Below are positions 8,060-16,552 of a stretch of 36,339 bases of DNA, one piece after another. Below the pieces are notes generated by a model. The model was given only the letters and a program-made list of their open reading frames with translations, did no database searches and was not told the DNA's origin. Each line of letters starts with the position of its first letter. Within the stretch, counting starts at the first letter, position 1. Both the position numbers and the translations under genes were made by a program. The DNA is from JANOGU01 sp964499865 (GTDB lineage Bacteria > Pseudomonadota > Alphaproteobacteria > Rhodobacterales > Rhodobacteraceae): assembly GCA_964499865.1 (NCBI GenBank), contig CAZCPY010000013.1, positions 1-36,339 on the forward strand, in the 5' to 3' direction.

Positions 8060-8260
8060 TTACCGGTCGTAGGGCATGTATTTCTTGACGATCTTCGTGT
8101 CCTGCGGGGCAAGGACCATGGTCCCCGTCGCATTCCGCACGAATTTCGCCGAGCGCTTGATCATGCCGTGCCGCTTGCCGGCCACGCCGGCCTTGGCATG
8201 GCCGTTGGCCGAGAAGCGGAACCGCTTCTTGGCCGCCGACTTGGTCTTCATCTTGGGCAT
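8060..8260 (-). CDS. rpmI: 50S ribosomal protein L35
   Basis: 66 residues. MPKMKTKSAAKKRFRFSANG and KRHGMIKRSAKFVRN are unmistakable L35. ATG at 8260 with GGAG 8 bases upstream; longer in-frame starts up to 8557 add only low-complexity sequence and are rejected. First gene of the rpmI-rplT operon, so its promoter must lie in 8261-8598. Confidence 0.98.
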   Translation of the reverse strand: MPKMKTKSAAKKRFRFSANGHAKAGVAGKRHGMIKRSAKFVRNATGTMVLAPQDTKIVKKYMPYDR

Positions 8261-8598
8261 TTCGATCTCCGTATCGTTGCAGGCGCGACTCGGCATGCCA
8301 CATCGGCCGGCCGCGCAGGATGGACGCGGGGCGTTACACCGGGCGATGGCGCGATGCAAGCCCGCGGACGGGCGCGAGGCGGCCCCGGCCGCGGCGGGGC
8401 GTTCCGTTGCGGCGCGGGCGACGATCGGGGGGCGGGCGCGGCGCCGGTCCTCAAGCCCGCGACAATCAACCCCGGATTGAAGCGAAAAATTGACACGTCC
8501 CCGGCGCGGGATCATGCCGGATCCACCGCCTGATTCCAACCGCTGCGGGGGCAGCACGCGGACGGGAGGGCGGCCACCGCAGCACAGGCCCGACCATC
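8261..8598. other. Divergent intergenic region between rpmI and the RTX gene
   Basis: 338 bases that must hold the promoters of rpmI-rplT (-) and of the RTX gene (+). A TTGACA hexamer at 8490-8495 could be the -35 box of the RTX gene, but no good -10 follows at 16-18 bases. The rpmI side is very GC-rich. I see no ORF, RNA gene or repeat here. Confidence 0.45.
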
Positions 8599-9840
8599 AT
8601 GCCCCTGACGTTCAACGGCACCCTCGGCGACGATTCGCTGACAGGCTCGCTCGGCAACGACCTCTTCAACCTTGGCCTCGGCAACGACACCGCGCGCTGC
8701 CTCGACGGCGACGACACCGCTTATGGCGGCGGCGGCAATGACGAGCTGGAGGGTCTCTACGGCCGGGACCTCCTGTTCGGCGGCGACGGCGATGACCTGC
8801 TGTGGGGACGCGACGACAATGACACGCTGCGCGGCGATGCCGGCAACGACACCACGATCGGTGGCCTCGGCGACGACTGGGTCTATGGCGGCGACGGCGA
8901 CGACCTGTTGACGGGCAGCCAGGGCTACGACCGCCTGTATGGCGGCGCGGGCAACGACCTGGCATTTGTCGGCGTCTACGAAGGCGAGGGACAGACCTGG
9001 CTGGACGCGGGGGACGATGTCCTCGACGCAGGCTCTGCCCTGTCGGCGCAGCGTGCCAACGGCGGGACAGGCAACGACCGCATGGACTCTGGCGCCGGCA
9101 ACGACACGATGTTCGGGGACGCGGGCGACGACCAGATGACCGGCGGCGACGGTGCCGACAACCTGTCGGGCGGCGACGGCAACGATCTGGTCTTTGGCGA
9201 ACGGCGCCCGGGTGACCTGGTGGCCGCGGCAGGCGCCGACACGCTGTACGGCGGCAACGGTCTGGACACGATGCACGGCGACGGCGGCGCCGACCGGCTG
9301 TACGGCGGCGCCGGGGGCGACAGCCTCGATGGCGACGACGGCGACGACCTTCTGTCCGGCGGCAGCAGCGACGACGCGCTGACCGGCGGCGAAGGACGCG
9401 ACGATCTCTCCGGCGGTACCGGCAACGACACGCTCGACGGCGGCAGCGGCGACGACGTGCTGGCGGGCGGCCTGGGCAACGACCGCATTGCGGGCGGCGC
9501 GGGTCAGGACCGCCTGCGCGGCAACAGCGGGGCCGACACCTTCGTCTTTGCCGAAATCCCGGCAGACGGCGCCGACGCCGACACCATCCTCGACTTTTCG
9601 GCAAGGTACGACCGGATCGGCCTGTCGCAGGCGGCCTTCGCCGAACTGGGTCCCGGGGTCACGGCGGACGAGCTGGTGATCGGCACGGCCGCCACGGCCG
9701 CCGCGGCACAGCTGGTCTACGACCCCCAGACCGGCGCGTTGTGGTACGACCCTGACGGAACCGGCAGCGGTGCGGCCGGGCTGGTCGGCCACATCGGCAC
9801 GGGGCTTGCGCTGACCTCTGCCAGTTTCACGGTCTTCTGA
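8599..9840 (+). CDS. RTX (hemolysin-type) calcium-binding repeat protein
   Basis: 413 residues with no N-terminal signal peptide. From about residue 7 to 310 the chain is almost only glycine/aspartate nonapeptides of the GGxGxDxLx type (GGDGDDLL, YGGAGNDLA, GGTGNDTLDGGSGDDVL), roughly 30 units, which build a calcium-loaded parallel beta roll outside the cell. The C-terminal 100 residues (ADTFVFAEIPADGADADTIL, DFSARYDRIGL, ending ASFTVF) look like the uncleaved type I secretion signal region, with the typical end of small and hydrophobic residues. No protease, lipase or adhesin domain is present, so it is a repeat-only RTX protein. No ABC/HlyD transporter genes are in the window. The start codon has only a weak ribosome site. 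Confidence 0.9.
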   Translation: MPLTFNGTLGDDSLTGSLGNDLFNLGLGNDTARCLDGDDTAYGGGGNDELEGLYGRDLLFGGDGDDLLWGRDDNDTLRGDAGNDTTIGGLGDDWVYGGDGDDLLTGSQGYDRLYGGAGNDLAFVGVYEGEGQTWLDAGDDVLDAGSALSAQRANGGTGNDRMDSGAGNDTMFGDAGDDQMTGGDGADNLSGGDGNDLVFGERRPGDLVAAAGADTLYGGNGLDTMHGDGGADRLYGGAGGDSLDGDDGDDLLSGGSSDDALTGGEGRDDLSGGTGNDTLDGGSGDDVLAGGLGNDRIAGGAGQDRLRGNSGADTFVFAEIPADGADADTILDFSARYDRIGLSQAAFAELGPGVTADELVIGTAATAAAAQLVYDPQTGALWYDPDGTGSGAAGLVGHIGTGLALTSASFTVF

Positions 9841-9850
9841 CCGCCCGGCG

Positions 9851-10075
9851 TCAGTTGATGTAGCGGCCGAAGACGCGGAAGAAGACGTCCGGCAGTTCGG
9901 AAATCGTGTAGCCGCCCGGCTGTTCGCGCACCGCCACGACGATCAGCACCGCCGCGGCAAAGCCCAGCAGGGCCGAGGTCCGCGGCGGACGGCTTTCGGA
10001 GAATGCGGTCAGCAGCGACGGAATTGCCAGCACCGCCAGCACCACCCCGATGACAAGGAACAGGTCCGGGTCCAA
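9851..10075 (-). CDS. Small two-helix membrane protein downstream of pyk
   Basis: 74 residues, TTG start at 10075, five bases after the pyk stop; GGAGG lies about 13 bases upstream, inside the end of pyk. Two hydrophobic segments are seen: LFLVIGVVLAVLAIPSLLTA (residues 5-24) and LLGFAAAVLIVVAVR (36-50), separated by FSESRPPRTS, and a short tail ends ...VFGRYIN. It is an inner-membrane protein by prediction. Its length, coupling to pyk and hydrophobic pattern support a real gene, but I know no function. It ends 10 bases from the convergent RTX gene, with no obvious hairpin between them. Confidence 0.72.
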   Translation of the reverse strand: MDPDLFLVIGVVLAVLAIPSLLTAFSESRPPRTSALLGFAAAVLIVVAVREQPGGYTISELPDVFFRVFGRYIN

Positions 10076-10080
10076 GCTGG

Positions 10081-11529
10081 TTATTCCGCCTCCGCCCGGT
10101 AGATCAGGCGCTCGTCGCAGGGCGCCACGCGCAGGATGTTGGTGGTGCCCTGCACGTTGAAGGGCACGCCCGCGGTCACCACGATCTGCTCCTTCTCGGT
10201 CGCGAAGCCCAGCTCCTTGGCGGCGCGCACGGCGGCGATGACGGCGCCCTTGAAGCGGTCCTGCGGCGCCACGATGGCGCAGGTGGTGCCCCAGGTCAGC
10301 GACAGGCGCCGCGCCGTGCCCATCAGCGGCGTCAGCGCCAGGATCGGCACGCGCGGGCGTTCGCGGGCGACAAGGCTGACCGTGGTGCCGGTCTGCGAAA
10401 AGCAGGCGATGGCCTTGATCGGCGTATTCTCGGCGATCTCGCGCGCGGCGGCGACGATGGCGTCGGCGATCGTCTCGCGCTTGGCGCGGCGGCTGGCCTC
10501 GATCACCTCGCGGTAGGTGGCGTCGCTTTCGACCGACTGGGCCACGTTGTCCATCGTCTGCACGGCCTGGATCGGATACTGCCCGGCCGCCGATTCGGCC
10601 GACAGCATCACCGCGTCCGCCCCTTCGTAGATGGCGGTCGCGACGTCCGACACCTCGGCCCGCGTGGGCACGGGCGATTCGATCATCGATTCGAGCATCT
10701 GGGTCGCCACGATCACCGGCTTTGCCGCCGCCCGCGCGCCGCGCACCAGGCGCTTCTGGATCGGCGGGACGGAATAGACCGGCAGTTCCACCCCGAGGTC
10801 GCCGCGGGCGACCATGATGCCGTCGGACACCCGCAGGATTTCGTCATAGGCCTTCACCGCCGCGGGTTTCTCGATCTTGGACAGGATCGCGGCCCGGCCG
10901 TTGGCCAGCGCGCGCGCCTCGATCACGTCCTCGGGCCGCTGCACGAAGGACAGCGCCAGCCAGTCGGTGCCCAGTTCGCAGATGAACTCCAGGTCCTTGC
11001 GGTCCTTGGCCGACAGCGCCGCCACCGGCAGCACCACGTCGGGCACGTTCACCCCCTTGCGGTTGGAAATCGTGCCGCCCACCGTGACGATGCATTCGGC
11101 ATGGTCCTTGCCGCAGCTTTCCACGCGCAGGCGGATCTTGCCGTCGTTGACCAGCAGGCTCGCGCCCGGTTCAAGGGCTGCAAAGATCTCGGGGTGCGGC
11201 AGGTTCACGCGCGTCGCGTCGCCCGGCGCGGGGTCGAGGTCCATGCGGAAGGCGGCACCTGCCGCCAGGTCCTCGCCGCCTTCTTTCGCAAACACCCCCA
11301 CCCGCAGTTTCGGCCCCTGCAGGTCGGCCAGGATGGCGATCGGGCGGCCGGTATCGGCCTCGACCTGCCGGATGATCGCGTGCCGCGCGGCGATGTCGGC
11401 ATGGGTGCCGTGGCTCATGTTCAGGCGGAACACGTCGGCCCCGGCCTCGGACAGCGCGCGGATCGTGGCATAGTCGCTGGACGCGGGGCCAAGCGTGGCC
11501 ACGATCTTGACATTGCGGTTGCGTTTCAT
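10081..11529 (-). CDS. pyk: Pyruvate kinase
   Basis: 482 residues. It transfers phosphate from phosphoenolpyruvate to ADP in the last step of glycolysis. Landmarks are KIVATLGPASSDYATIRAL and FRLNMSHGTHAD at the N-terminus, ADLQGPKLRVGVF, the catalytic Lys in SKIEKPAAVKAYDEIL, the metal-binding MVARGDLGVELPV, and ATQMLESMIESPVPTRAEVS. The C-terminal domain (FSQTGTTVSLVARERPRVPI) is complete. AAGGGAC precedes the ATG. The fourth gene of lower glycolysis is not near, but gpmI lies 4 kb away on the same strand. Confidence 0.97.
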   Translation of the reverse strand: MKRNRNVKIVATLGPASSDYATIRALSEAGADVFRLNMSHGTHADIAARHAIIRQVEADTGRPIAILADLQGPKLRVGVFAKEGGEDLAAGAAFRMDLDPAPGDATRVNLPHPEIFAALEPGASLLVNDGKIRLRVESCGKDHAECIVTVGGTISNRKGVNVPDVVLPVAALSAKDRKDLEFICELGTDWLALSFVQRPEDVIEARALANGRAAILSKIEKPAAVKAYDEILRVSDGIMVARGDLGVELPVYSVPPIQKRLVRGARAAAKPVIVATQMLESMIESPVPTRAEVSDVATAIYEGADAVMLSAESAAGQYPIQAVQTMDNVAQSVESDATYREVIEASRRAKRETIADAIVAAAREIAENTPIKAIACFSQTGTTVSLVARERPRVPILALTPLMGTARRLSLTWGTTCAIVAPQDRFKGAVIAAVRAAKELGFATEKEQIVVTAGVPFNVQGTTNILRVAPCDERLIYRAEAE

Positions 11530-11680
11530 GCCGGGACGTCCCTTCGGTCAAATCGCTTTGGGCCGCCGCCGCAGCCGCGCACCTTATGGACGATACGCCC
11601 GCGTCATGTCCACCGCGGCGGTTCCGCTTCCCGCGCGCCGACCCTAGATTGCCGCCGAATCGATCACGAGGCCCCGACGG

Positions 11681-12445
11681 ATGCGCCCCGACCCAGACCT
11701 GCCCCCGGCGATCGTCGACGGCGCCGACCGGCCCGGGCAGTTCCTCGTCACCTGCGACCACGCGATGAACCGCGTGCCGCCCTGGGTCGCGGCCGGCAGC
11801 CTGGGCCTGAGCGACGCCGACATGGGCCGCCACATCGCGCTGGACGTGGGCGCCGCGGGGCTGGCGCTGGCGCTGGCGCGGCGGCTGGACGCACCTTGCG
11901 TGATGGCCACGTTTTCGCGCCTGGTGATCGACCCCAACCGGGGCGAGGATGATCCCACGCTGATCATGCGGCTTTACGACGGCAGCGTGATCCCCGCCAA
12001 TGCGCGCCTGTCGGCGGCGCAGGCGGCGGAACGGCTGGAGCGGCTTTACCGCCCCTACCACGCGGAAGTCGCCCGGCTGGCGGCGCGGCGGGCGGATACG
12101 GTGCTGGTGGCGGTGCATTCCTTCACCCCCTGCCTGCGCGGGCGGCCGCCGCGGCCCTGGCAGGTGGGCGTCCTGCATTCGCACCGCGACAGCCGTCTTG
12201 GCCTGGCGCTGATCGCCCGGCTGGCCGCCGATCCGGCGCTGACGGTCGGCGACAACCAGCCCTACAACGGCCACCTGCCGGGCGATTCGGTGGACCGCCA
12301 CGCCCTTGACGCGGGCCGCCAGAATGCCCTGATCGAGGTCAGGAACGACCTGATCGCCACCCCCGCCGCGCAGGAGGCCTGGGCCGACCGCCTGGCTCCC
12401 GCGCTGACCGCCGCCCTGGCCGATGTGGAGACCGCAGATGGATGA
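11681..12445 (+). CDS. N-formylglutamate amidohydrolase-family protein (first copy)
   Basis: 254 residues. The N-terminal FLVTCDHAMNRVPPWV with Asp-His, then DMGRHIALDVGA, FSRLVIDPNRGEDDPTLIMR and VLVAVHSFTPCLRGR are the pattern of the FGase/HutG2 family, zinc enzymes that remove formyl or similar groups from acyl-glutamate. The family is broad and many members are of unknown substrate; no hut genes are nearby. It is more distant from classical HutG2 than the second copy at 20117. The last 8 bases overlap the next gene, so the two form one transcript. The start ATG at 11681 begins MRPDPDLPPAIVDG. Confidence 0.83.
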   Translation: MRPDPDLPPAIVDGADRPGQFLVTCDHAMNRVPPWVAAGSLGLSDADMGRHIALDVGAAGLALALARRLDAPCVMATFSRLVIDPNRGEDDPTLIMRLYDGSVIPANARLSAAQAAERLERLYRPYHAEVARLAARRADTVLVAVHSFTPCLRGRPPRPWQVGVLHSHRDSRLGLALIARLAADPALTVGDNQPYNGHLPGDSVDRHALDAGRQNALIEVRNDLIATPAAQEAWADRLAPALTAALADVETADG

Positions 12446-12746
12446 CGCCACCCGCACCAAGATCGAGGCCGCCGCCTTCCGCGCCTTGGTCGGCCATCTG
12501 ATGGAGAAAAGGCCCGAGGTGCAGAACATCGACCTGATGAACCTGGCCGGGTTCTGCCGCAACTGCCTGTCGCGATGGTACCAGGAGGCGGCGGAGGCGC
12601 GCGGCATCGCGATGACCAAGGACGAAAGCCGCGCGGCGGTCTACGGCATGCCCTATGCCGACTGGGTGGCCCGCAACCAGACGGCGGCCGATGCGGACAA
12701 GCAGGCGGCCTTTGCCCGGGCCTTCCCGCGGAACGTCAGCGACTGA
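12438..12746 (+). CDS. DUF1244 family protein
   Basis: 102 residues from the ATG at 12438, which overlaps the end of the upstream gene by 8 bases. MDDATRTKIEAAAFRALVGH and the Cys-containing FCRNCLSRWYQEAAEARG, then YGMPYADWVARNQTAA, are the hallmark of DUF1244 (SMc04008-like), a small all-helical family common in Alphaproteobacteria. No function is known. The two Cys (FCRNC) are striking for a cytosolic protein and could bind a metal. Operon partner: the N-formylglutamate amidohydrolase-like gene. Confidence 0.9.
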   Translation: MDDATRTKIEAAAFRALVGHLMEKRPEVQNIDLMNLAGFCRNCLSRWYQEAAEARGIAMTKDESRAAVYGMPYADWVARNQTAADADKQAAFARAFPRNVSD

Positions 12747-12781
12747 GGCCCGCGCCGCCCGGCACGGGCCCCCTCGGGCCG

Positions 12782-14161
12782 TCAGTTGAAGACGCGGATC
12801 AGCGCGCGGTCCACCGCGTCGGTGATGGCGTCGATGTCATCGGGCGTGGCGATCAGCGCAGGCGAGAAGCACAGCGTGTTGTTCAGCCCCGGCAGCGACC
12901 GGTTGGTCATGCCGATGATGACGCCCTGCGCCATGCAGTCGGCCACCACCGCCTGCACCTTCTTCTCGTCCGCCGGTTCCTTCGTCGCCCGGTCGGCCAC
13001 CAGTTCCGCGCCGCAGAACAGCCCCTTGCCGCGCACGTCGCCGATCACGCGGTGTTTCTCGGCGAGTGCGCTCAGGTTCGCCACCATGCGGGCGCCCATC
13101 GCGGTGGTGTTGGCAAGCAACCCCTCGTCCTCGATGATCCGCATGTTTTCCAGCGCCGCGGCAGGGCCGCTGGCGCAGCCGCCGAAGGTCGAGATGTCGC
13201 GGAAATAGGACATCGGGTCGGCGGCATCGTCCTTGAACTTCTCGAACACGGCTTCCGTGGTCACCGTGCAGGCGATGGCCGCGTAGCCCGAGGCCACGCC
13301 CTTCGCCATGGTCACGAAGTCGGGCTTCACGCCGTAGTGCTGGTAGCCGAACCAGACCCCGGTGCGGCCGACGCCGCAGACGACCTCGTCGATGTGCAGC
13401 AGGATGTCGTATTTCGCGCAGATCTCCTGCACCCGTTCCCAGTAGCCCCCGGGCGGCGTGATGACCCCGCCGCCGGCGGTGACGGGCTCCAGGCAAAGGC
13501 AGCCGATGGTGTCGGCGCCTTCGCGCAGGATCACCTCCTCGATGGCGTCCGCGGCGCGTTCGCCGTAGTTCTCGACGTCCCACTGCTTGCGGTATTCCAG
13601 GCAGTGCGGCACCTCGACGAAGCCCGGCACGAAGGGGCCGTACTGCATCGCGCGCTGCGGCTGGCCGCAGGCGGACAGGGCGCCGATGGTGGTGCCGTGG
13701 TAGTCGCGCTCGCGGTAGAGGATCTTCCACTTCCGCCCGCCGTGGTGGCGCGCCGAAAGCTGGCGCACCATCTTCCAGACCTTCTCGTTCGCCTCGGACC
13801 CCGAGTTGGAATAGTAGACCCGCGTCATCCCCGGCATCTTCGAGGTCAGCCTCTCGGCGAACTTCGCACCCGGGATCGACCCCGAGGCGCCGGCGAAGTA
13901 GCACATCTTCACCAGCTGGTCGCGCACGGCATCGGCAATGGATTCGCGCCCGTAGCCCACGTTCACCGTCCAGACCCCGCCGGACACCGCGTCAAGGTGT
14001 TCCTTGCCCTTGGCATCCCAGACCCGCATCCCCTTGCCTTCGACGATGATCCGGGGATCGACGCTTTCGAAGGGCTTGTGCTGGATCAGGTGGTGCCAGA
14101 CATGGGTGCGGTCGGCCTCGATCACCGGGCGGATGTCGTTTTCGGCGTAGGTGGTGGACAT
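12782..14161 (-). CDS. Class III PLP aminotransferase, taurine:pyruvate type
   Basis: 459 residues from the ATG at 14161 (GGGAGG upstream; a longer frame to 14314 runs through the terminator and is rejected). Fold-type I, class III: SNSGSEANEKVWK binds the cofactor phosphate, HIDEV carries Asp258, and Lys287 in TMAKGVASGY forms the Schiff base. The N-terminal HVWHHLIQHKPFE, the DAVSGGVWTVNVGYGR stretch and FAGASGSIPGAKFAERL resemble taurine--pyruvate and related omega-amino-acid aminotransferases of Rhodobacteraceae. That would give sulfoacetaldehyde plus alanine, but hypotaurine, beta-alanine or another amine donor cannot be excluded. No Xsc, Pta or taurine transport genes lie nearby, so the substrate is an inference. 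It is a single-gene unit. Confidence 0.85.
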   Translation of the reverse strand: MSTTYAENDIRPVIEADRTHVWHHLIQHKPFESVDPRIIVEGKGMRVWDAKGKEHLDAVSGGVWTVNVGYGRESIADAVRDQLVKMCYFAGASGSIPGAKFAERLTSKMPGMTRVYYSNSGSEANEKVWKMVRQLSARHHGGRKWKILYRERDYHGTTIGALSACGQPQRAMQYGPFVPGFVEVPHCLEYRKQWDVENYGERAADAIEEVILREGADTIGCLCLEPVTAGGGVITPPGGYWERVQEICAKYDILLHIDEVVCGVGRTGVWFGYQHYGVKPDFVTMAKGVASGYAAIACTVTTEAVFEKFKDDAADPMSYFRDISTFGGCASGPAAALENMRIIEDEGLLANTTAMGARMVANLSALAEKHRVIGDVRGKGLFCGAELVADRATKEPADEKKVQAVVADCMAQGVIIGMTNRSLPGLNNTLCFSPALIATPDDIDAITDAVDRALIRVFN

Positions 14162-14265
14162 GTCGGCGCCTCCCTGGAACGGCCGCACATTGTCGCCCGG
14201 CCCGGGGGCGCGCGATAGGGCCAGATTGCCGCAGCCGATGGCGCCAGGGGCCGTCGCCAAAGGAA

Positions 14266-14296
14266 AGGGGGCCCCCGCATCGCGCGGGGGCCCCCT
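14266..14296. terminator. petC: Terminator of the petABC operon
   Basis: AGGGGGCCCCCGC, loop ATCGC, GCGGGGGCCCCCT form a perfect 13-bp stem 25 bases past the petC stop. On the minus strand the stem is followed by TTTCCTTT. It also shields the divergent aminotransferase leader from pet read-through. Confidence 0.85.
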
Positions 14297-14320
14297 GTCG
14301 TCGGTCATCCGCACCCCGGA

Positions 14321-15184
14321 TCAGGCGTGCTTGCCCTTGATCCCGGCCCAGAGCCGCTTGTTCGTCAGGTACAGCAGGCCTGCGAGGATCAGCAGGAACA
14401 CCACCGCCTGGAACCCGGCCTCCTTGCGCGCGACCAGCTTGGGCTCGGCGGCCCAGGTCAGGAAGGAGGCCACGTCCATCGCCATCTGGTCGACCGTCGC
14501 CGGCGTGCCGTCGGCATAGGTCACCTGGTCCTCCGACAGCGGGGGCGGCATGCCGATCCAGCTGCCGGTGATCATCGACGCCCCGTGTTCCTTGCAGCTT
14601 TCAGGCACATAGCCCTTGGAGAAATACCTGTTGAAGTAGCCGGGCTCGTCGCCGGTCGCGCAGTCGGGCGGGTCGACATAGCCCACCATGAGCGCGTGAA
14701 CGTATTCCGGCCCGCCGATGCCCTTGAAAAGCTGGTTGATCCCCAGGCCGTAGGGCCCCGAGAACCCGGCCCGCGCCTTGGTCATCAGGCTGAGGTCCGG
14801 CGCCGCCTGCGTGGTGTTGGCGGGGAAGTTGTCGGTCGGCAACAGAGGCCGGGTCTCGCCGGTTTCGATGTCGTAATACTTGGGGTTGGCGGCGGGATCG
14901 TTGACCGACAGGCCGGCCGCATAGGCGCGGACCTGGTCTTCCGGCAGTTCCGGCCCGCCATCGTCCGACAGGGAACGGATCGGCACGTATTTCAGCCCGT
15001 GGCAGGCGGCGCAGACCTCGGTGTAGACCTGCAGGCCGCGCTGCAACTGCCGGGTGTCGAAGCTGCCGAACGGGCCCTCGTGGGCGAAGTTCACGTCCGG
15101 GATCGCGATGCCCACGGGGGCCGCGCGGGCCGGCGCGTAGAGCGACAGCACGACCGCAGCGGCGGCAAACAGGGTGCGGATCAT
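14321..15184 (-). CDS. petC: Cytochrome c1 of the bc1 complex
   Basis: 287 residues including a signal peptide (MIRTLFAAAAVVLSLYAPAR, cut near AAPVG). The heme c is bound at CAACHGLKYVP. The body has the expected GPYGLGINQLFKGIGGPEYV and IGMPPPLSEDQVTYADG segments, and a C-terminal membrane anchor (FQAVVFLLILAGLLYLTNKR) holds the periplasmic heme domain next to cytochrome b. ATG at 15184 is preceded by GAGAGGAC; 14 bases separate it from petB. Third gene of petABC, giving electron transfer from quinol to cytochrome c. Confidence 0.97.
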   Translation of the reverse strand: MIRTLFAAAAVVLSLYAPARAAPVGIAIPDVNFAHEGPFGSFDTRQLQRGLQVYTEVCAACHGLKYVPIRSLSDDGGPELPEDQVRAYAAGLSVNDPAANPKYYDIETGETRPLLPTDNFPANTTQAAPDLSLMTKARAGFSGPYGLGINQLFKGIGGPEYVHALMVGYVDPPDCATGDEPGYFNRYFSKGYVPESCKEHGASMITGSWIGMPPPLSEDQVTYADGTPATVDQMAMDVASFLTWAAEPKLVARKEAGFQAVVFLLILAGLLYLTNKRLWAGIKGKHA

Positions 15185-15198
15185 CGTCCAGTCCTCTC

Positions 15199-16539
15199 TC
15201 ATTCCGCCGGCTGGGCGACGGCACCGTCCCTGGGGGAAGGGCCGTAGTGGCTGTTGAAATCTTCCTCGATCGTCGCGGGCACCGGCAGCGGCTTTTCGAT
15301 CACGCCCAAGAGCGGCAGGATCACCAGGAAGAAGGCGAACCAGTAGGTCGAGGCGATCAGGCTGACCCAGGTGTAGATGCCCTCGGCCGGCATCGCGCCC
15401 ACCCACATCAGCACCACGAAATCGACGCAGAGCAGCGCGAACCACCACTTGAACATCGGCCGGTAGCGGCCCGACCGCACCGAGGAGGTGTCGAGCCAGG
15501 GCGCCAGCGCCAGTACCGCGATCGAACCGAACATCGCCAGCACGCCGAAGAACTTTGCATCGACGATGCCGAAGGTCACGAACTGCGTCAGCTGCACGAT
15601 CCAGACATCGCCGGTGAAGGCGCGCAGGATCGCGTAGAAGGGCAGGAAATACCATTCGGGCACGATGTTCGCGGGCGTCGAAAGCGGGTTCGCCTCGATG
15701 TAGTTGTCGGGGTGGCCCAGGAAGTTGGGCATGAAGCCCACGATGGCGAAGAACACCGCCAGGATCAGCGCCAGGGCGAACAGGTCCTTGATCACGTAGT
15801 AGGGCCAGAACGGCACCGTGTCCCTGGCCGCCTCCTGCCTCGAGGTGCGGCGCACCTCCACCCCGGTCGGGTTGTTGTTGCCCGTGGTGTGGAACGCCCA
15901 GATGTGCAGCGCCACCAGCGCCGCGATCACGAAAGGCAAGAGGTAGTGCAGCGAGAAGAAGCGGTTCAGCGTCGCGTTGTCCACCGCAGGCCCGCCCAGC
16001 AGCCAGGTCTGGATGTCCGGCCCGATGCCCGGCACCGCGCCGACGATCCCGGTGATCACGGTGGCGCCCCAGAACGACATCTGCCCCCAGGGCAGCACAT
16101 AGCCCATGAAGGCGGTCGCCATCATCAGCACGTAGATCAGGATGCCGATGATCCAGGTCACCTCGCGCGGAGCCTTGTAGGACCCGTAGTAGAGGCCGCG
16201 GAAGATGTGCAGGTAGACCGCCAGGAAGAACAGCGAGGCGCCGTTCTGGTGCAGGTAGCGGATCATGTAGCCGCCGTTGACGTTGCGCATGATGTGCTCG
16301 ACCGACGCGAAGGCCAGGTCGACCTGCGGCGTGTAGTGCATCACCAGCACGATCCCGGTGACGATCTGCAACGCCAGGCAGAAGGTCAGCACGATCCCCC
16401 AGATCCACATCCAGTTGAGGTTCTTGGGCGTCGGGGCCATCAGGGTGTCGTACAGCAGCCCGACGATCGGCAGCCGCGAATGCAGCCATTTCTCGCCGCC
16501 GGACTTGGGTTCGTAGTGGTCGTGCGGAATACCGGCCAT
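15199..16539 (-). CDS. petB: Cytochrome b of the bc1 complex
   Basis: 446 residues, eight predicted membrane helices. The four heme-b ligands are at His97 and His111 (RYLHQNG...VYLHIFR) and His198 and His212 (FSLHYL...ALHIWAF), the same numbers as in Rhodobacter. The Qo-site motif PEWY is in NIVPEWYFLPFYAILRAF, and YVLPWGQMSFWGATVI is the cd1 region. The protein is a full-length, unsplit b subunit, as expected in Alphaproteobacteria, not the b6/IV split form. It follows petA by 13 bases. Confidence 0.98.
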   Translation of the reverse strand: MAGIPHDHYEPKSGGEKWLHSRLPIVGLLYDTLMAPTPKNLNWMWIWGIVLTFCLALQIVTGIVLVMHYTPQVDLAFASVEHIMRNVNGGYMIRYLHQNGASLFFLAVYLHIFRGLYYGSYKAPREVTWIIGILIYVLMMATAFMGYVLPWGQMSFWGATVITGIVGAVPGIGPDIQTWLLGGPAVDNATLNRFFSLHYLLPFVIAALVALHIWAFHTTGNNNPTGVEVRRTSRQEAARDTVPFWPYYVIKDLFALALILAVFFAIVGFMPNFLGHPDNYIEANPLSTPANIVPEWYFLPFYAILRAFTGDVWIVQLTQFVTFGIVDAKFFGVLAMFGSIAVLALAPWLDTSSVRSGRYRPMFKWWFALLCVDFVVLMWVGAMPAEGIYTWVSLIASTYWFAFFLVILPLLGVIEKPLPVPATIEEDFNSHYGPSPRDGAVAQPAE

Positions 16540-16552
16540 CCTGCTTTCCTCT

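Noticed and set aside
8620..9530. Short DNA repeats that could suggest CRISPR or satellite DNA
   Set aside because: The periodicity of about 27 bases comes from nonapeptide coding (GGxGxDxLx); no constant repeats with unique spacers.
12747..12781. Possible terminator between the DUF1244 and aminotransferase genes
   Set aside because: Only a weak GGCCCG/CGGGCC stem with a large loop; not convincing enough to list.
14162..14314. N-terminal extension of the aminotransferase
   Set aside because: It would read through the pet terminator and lacks family-like sequence; ATG 14161 has a good ribosome site.
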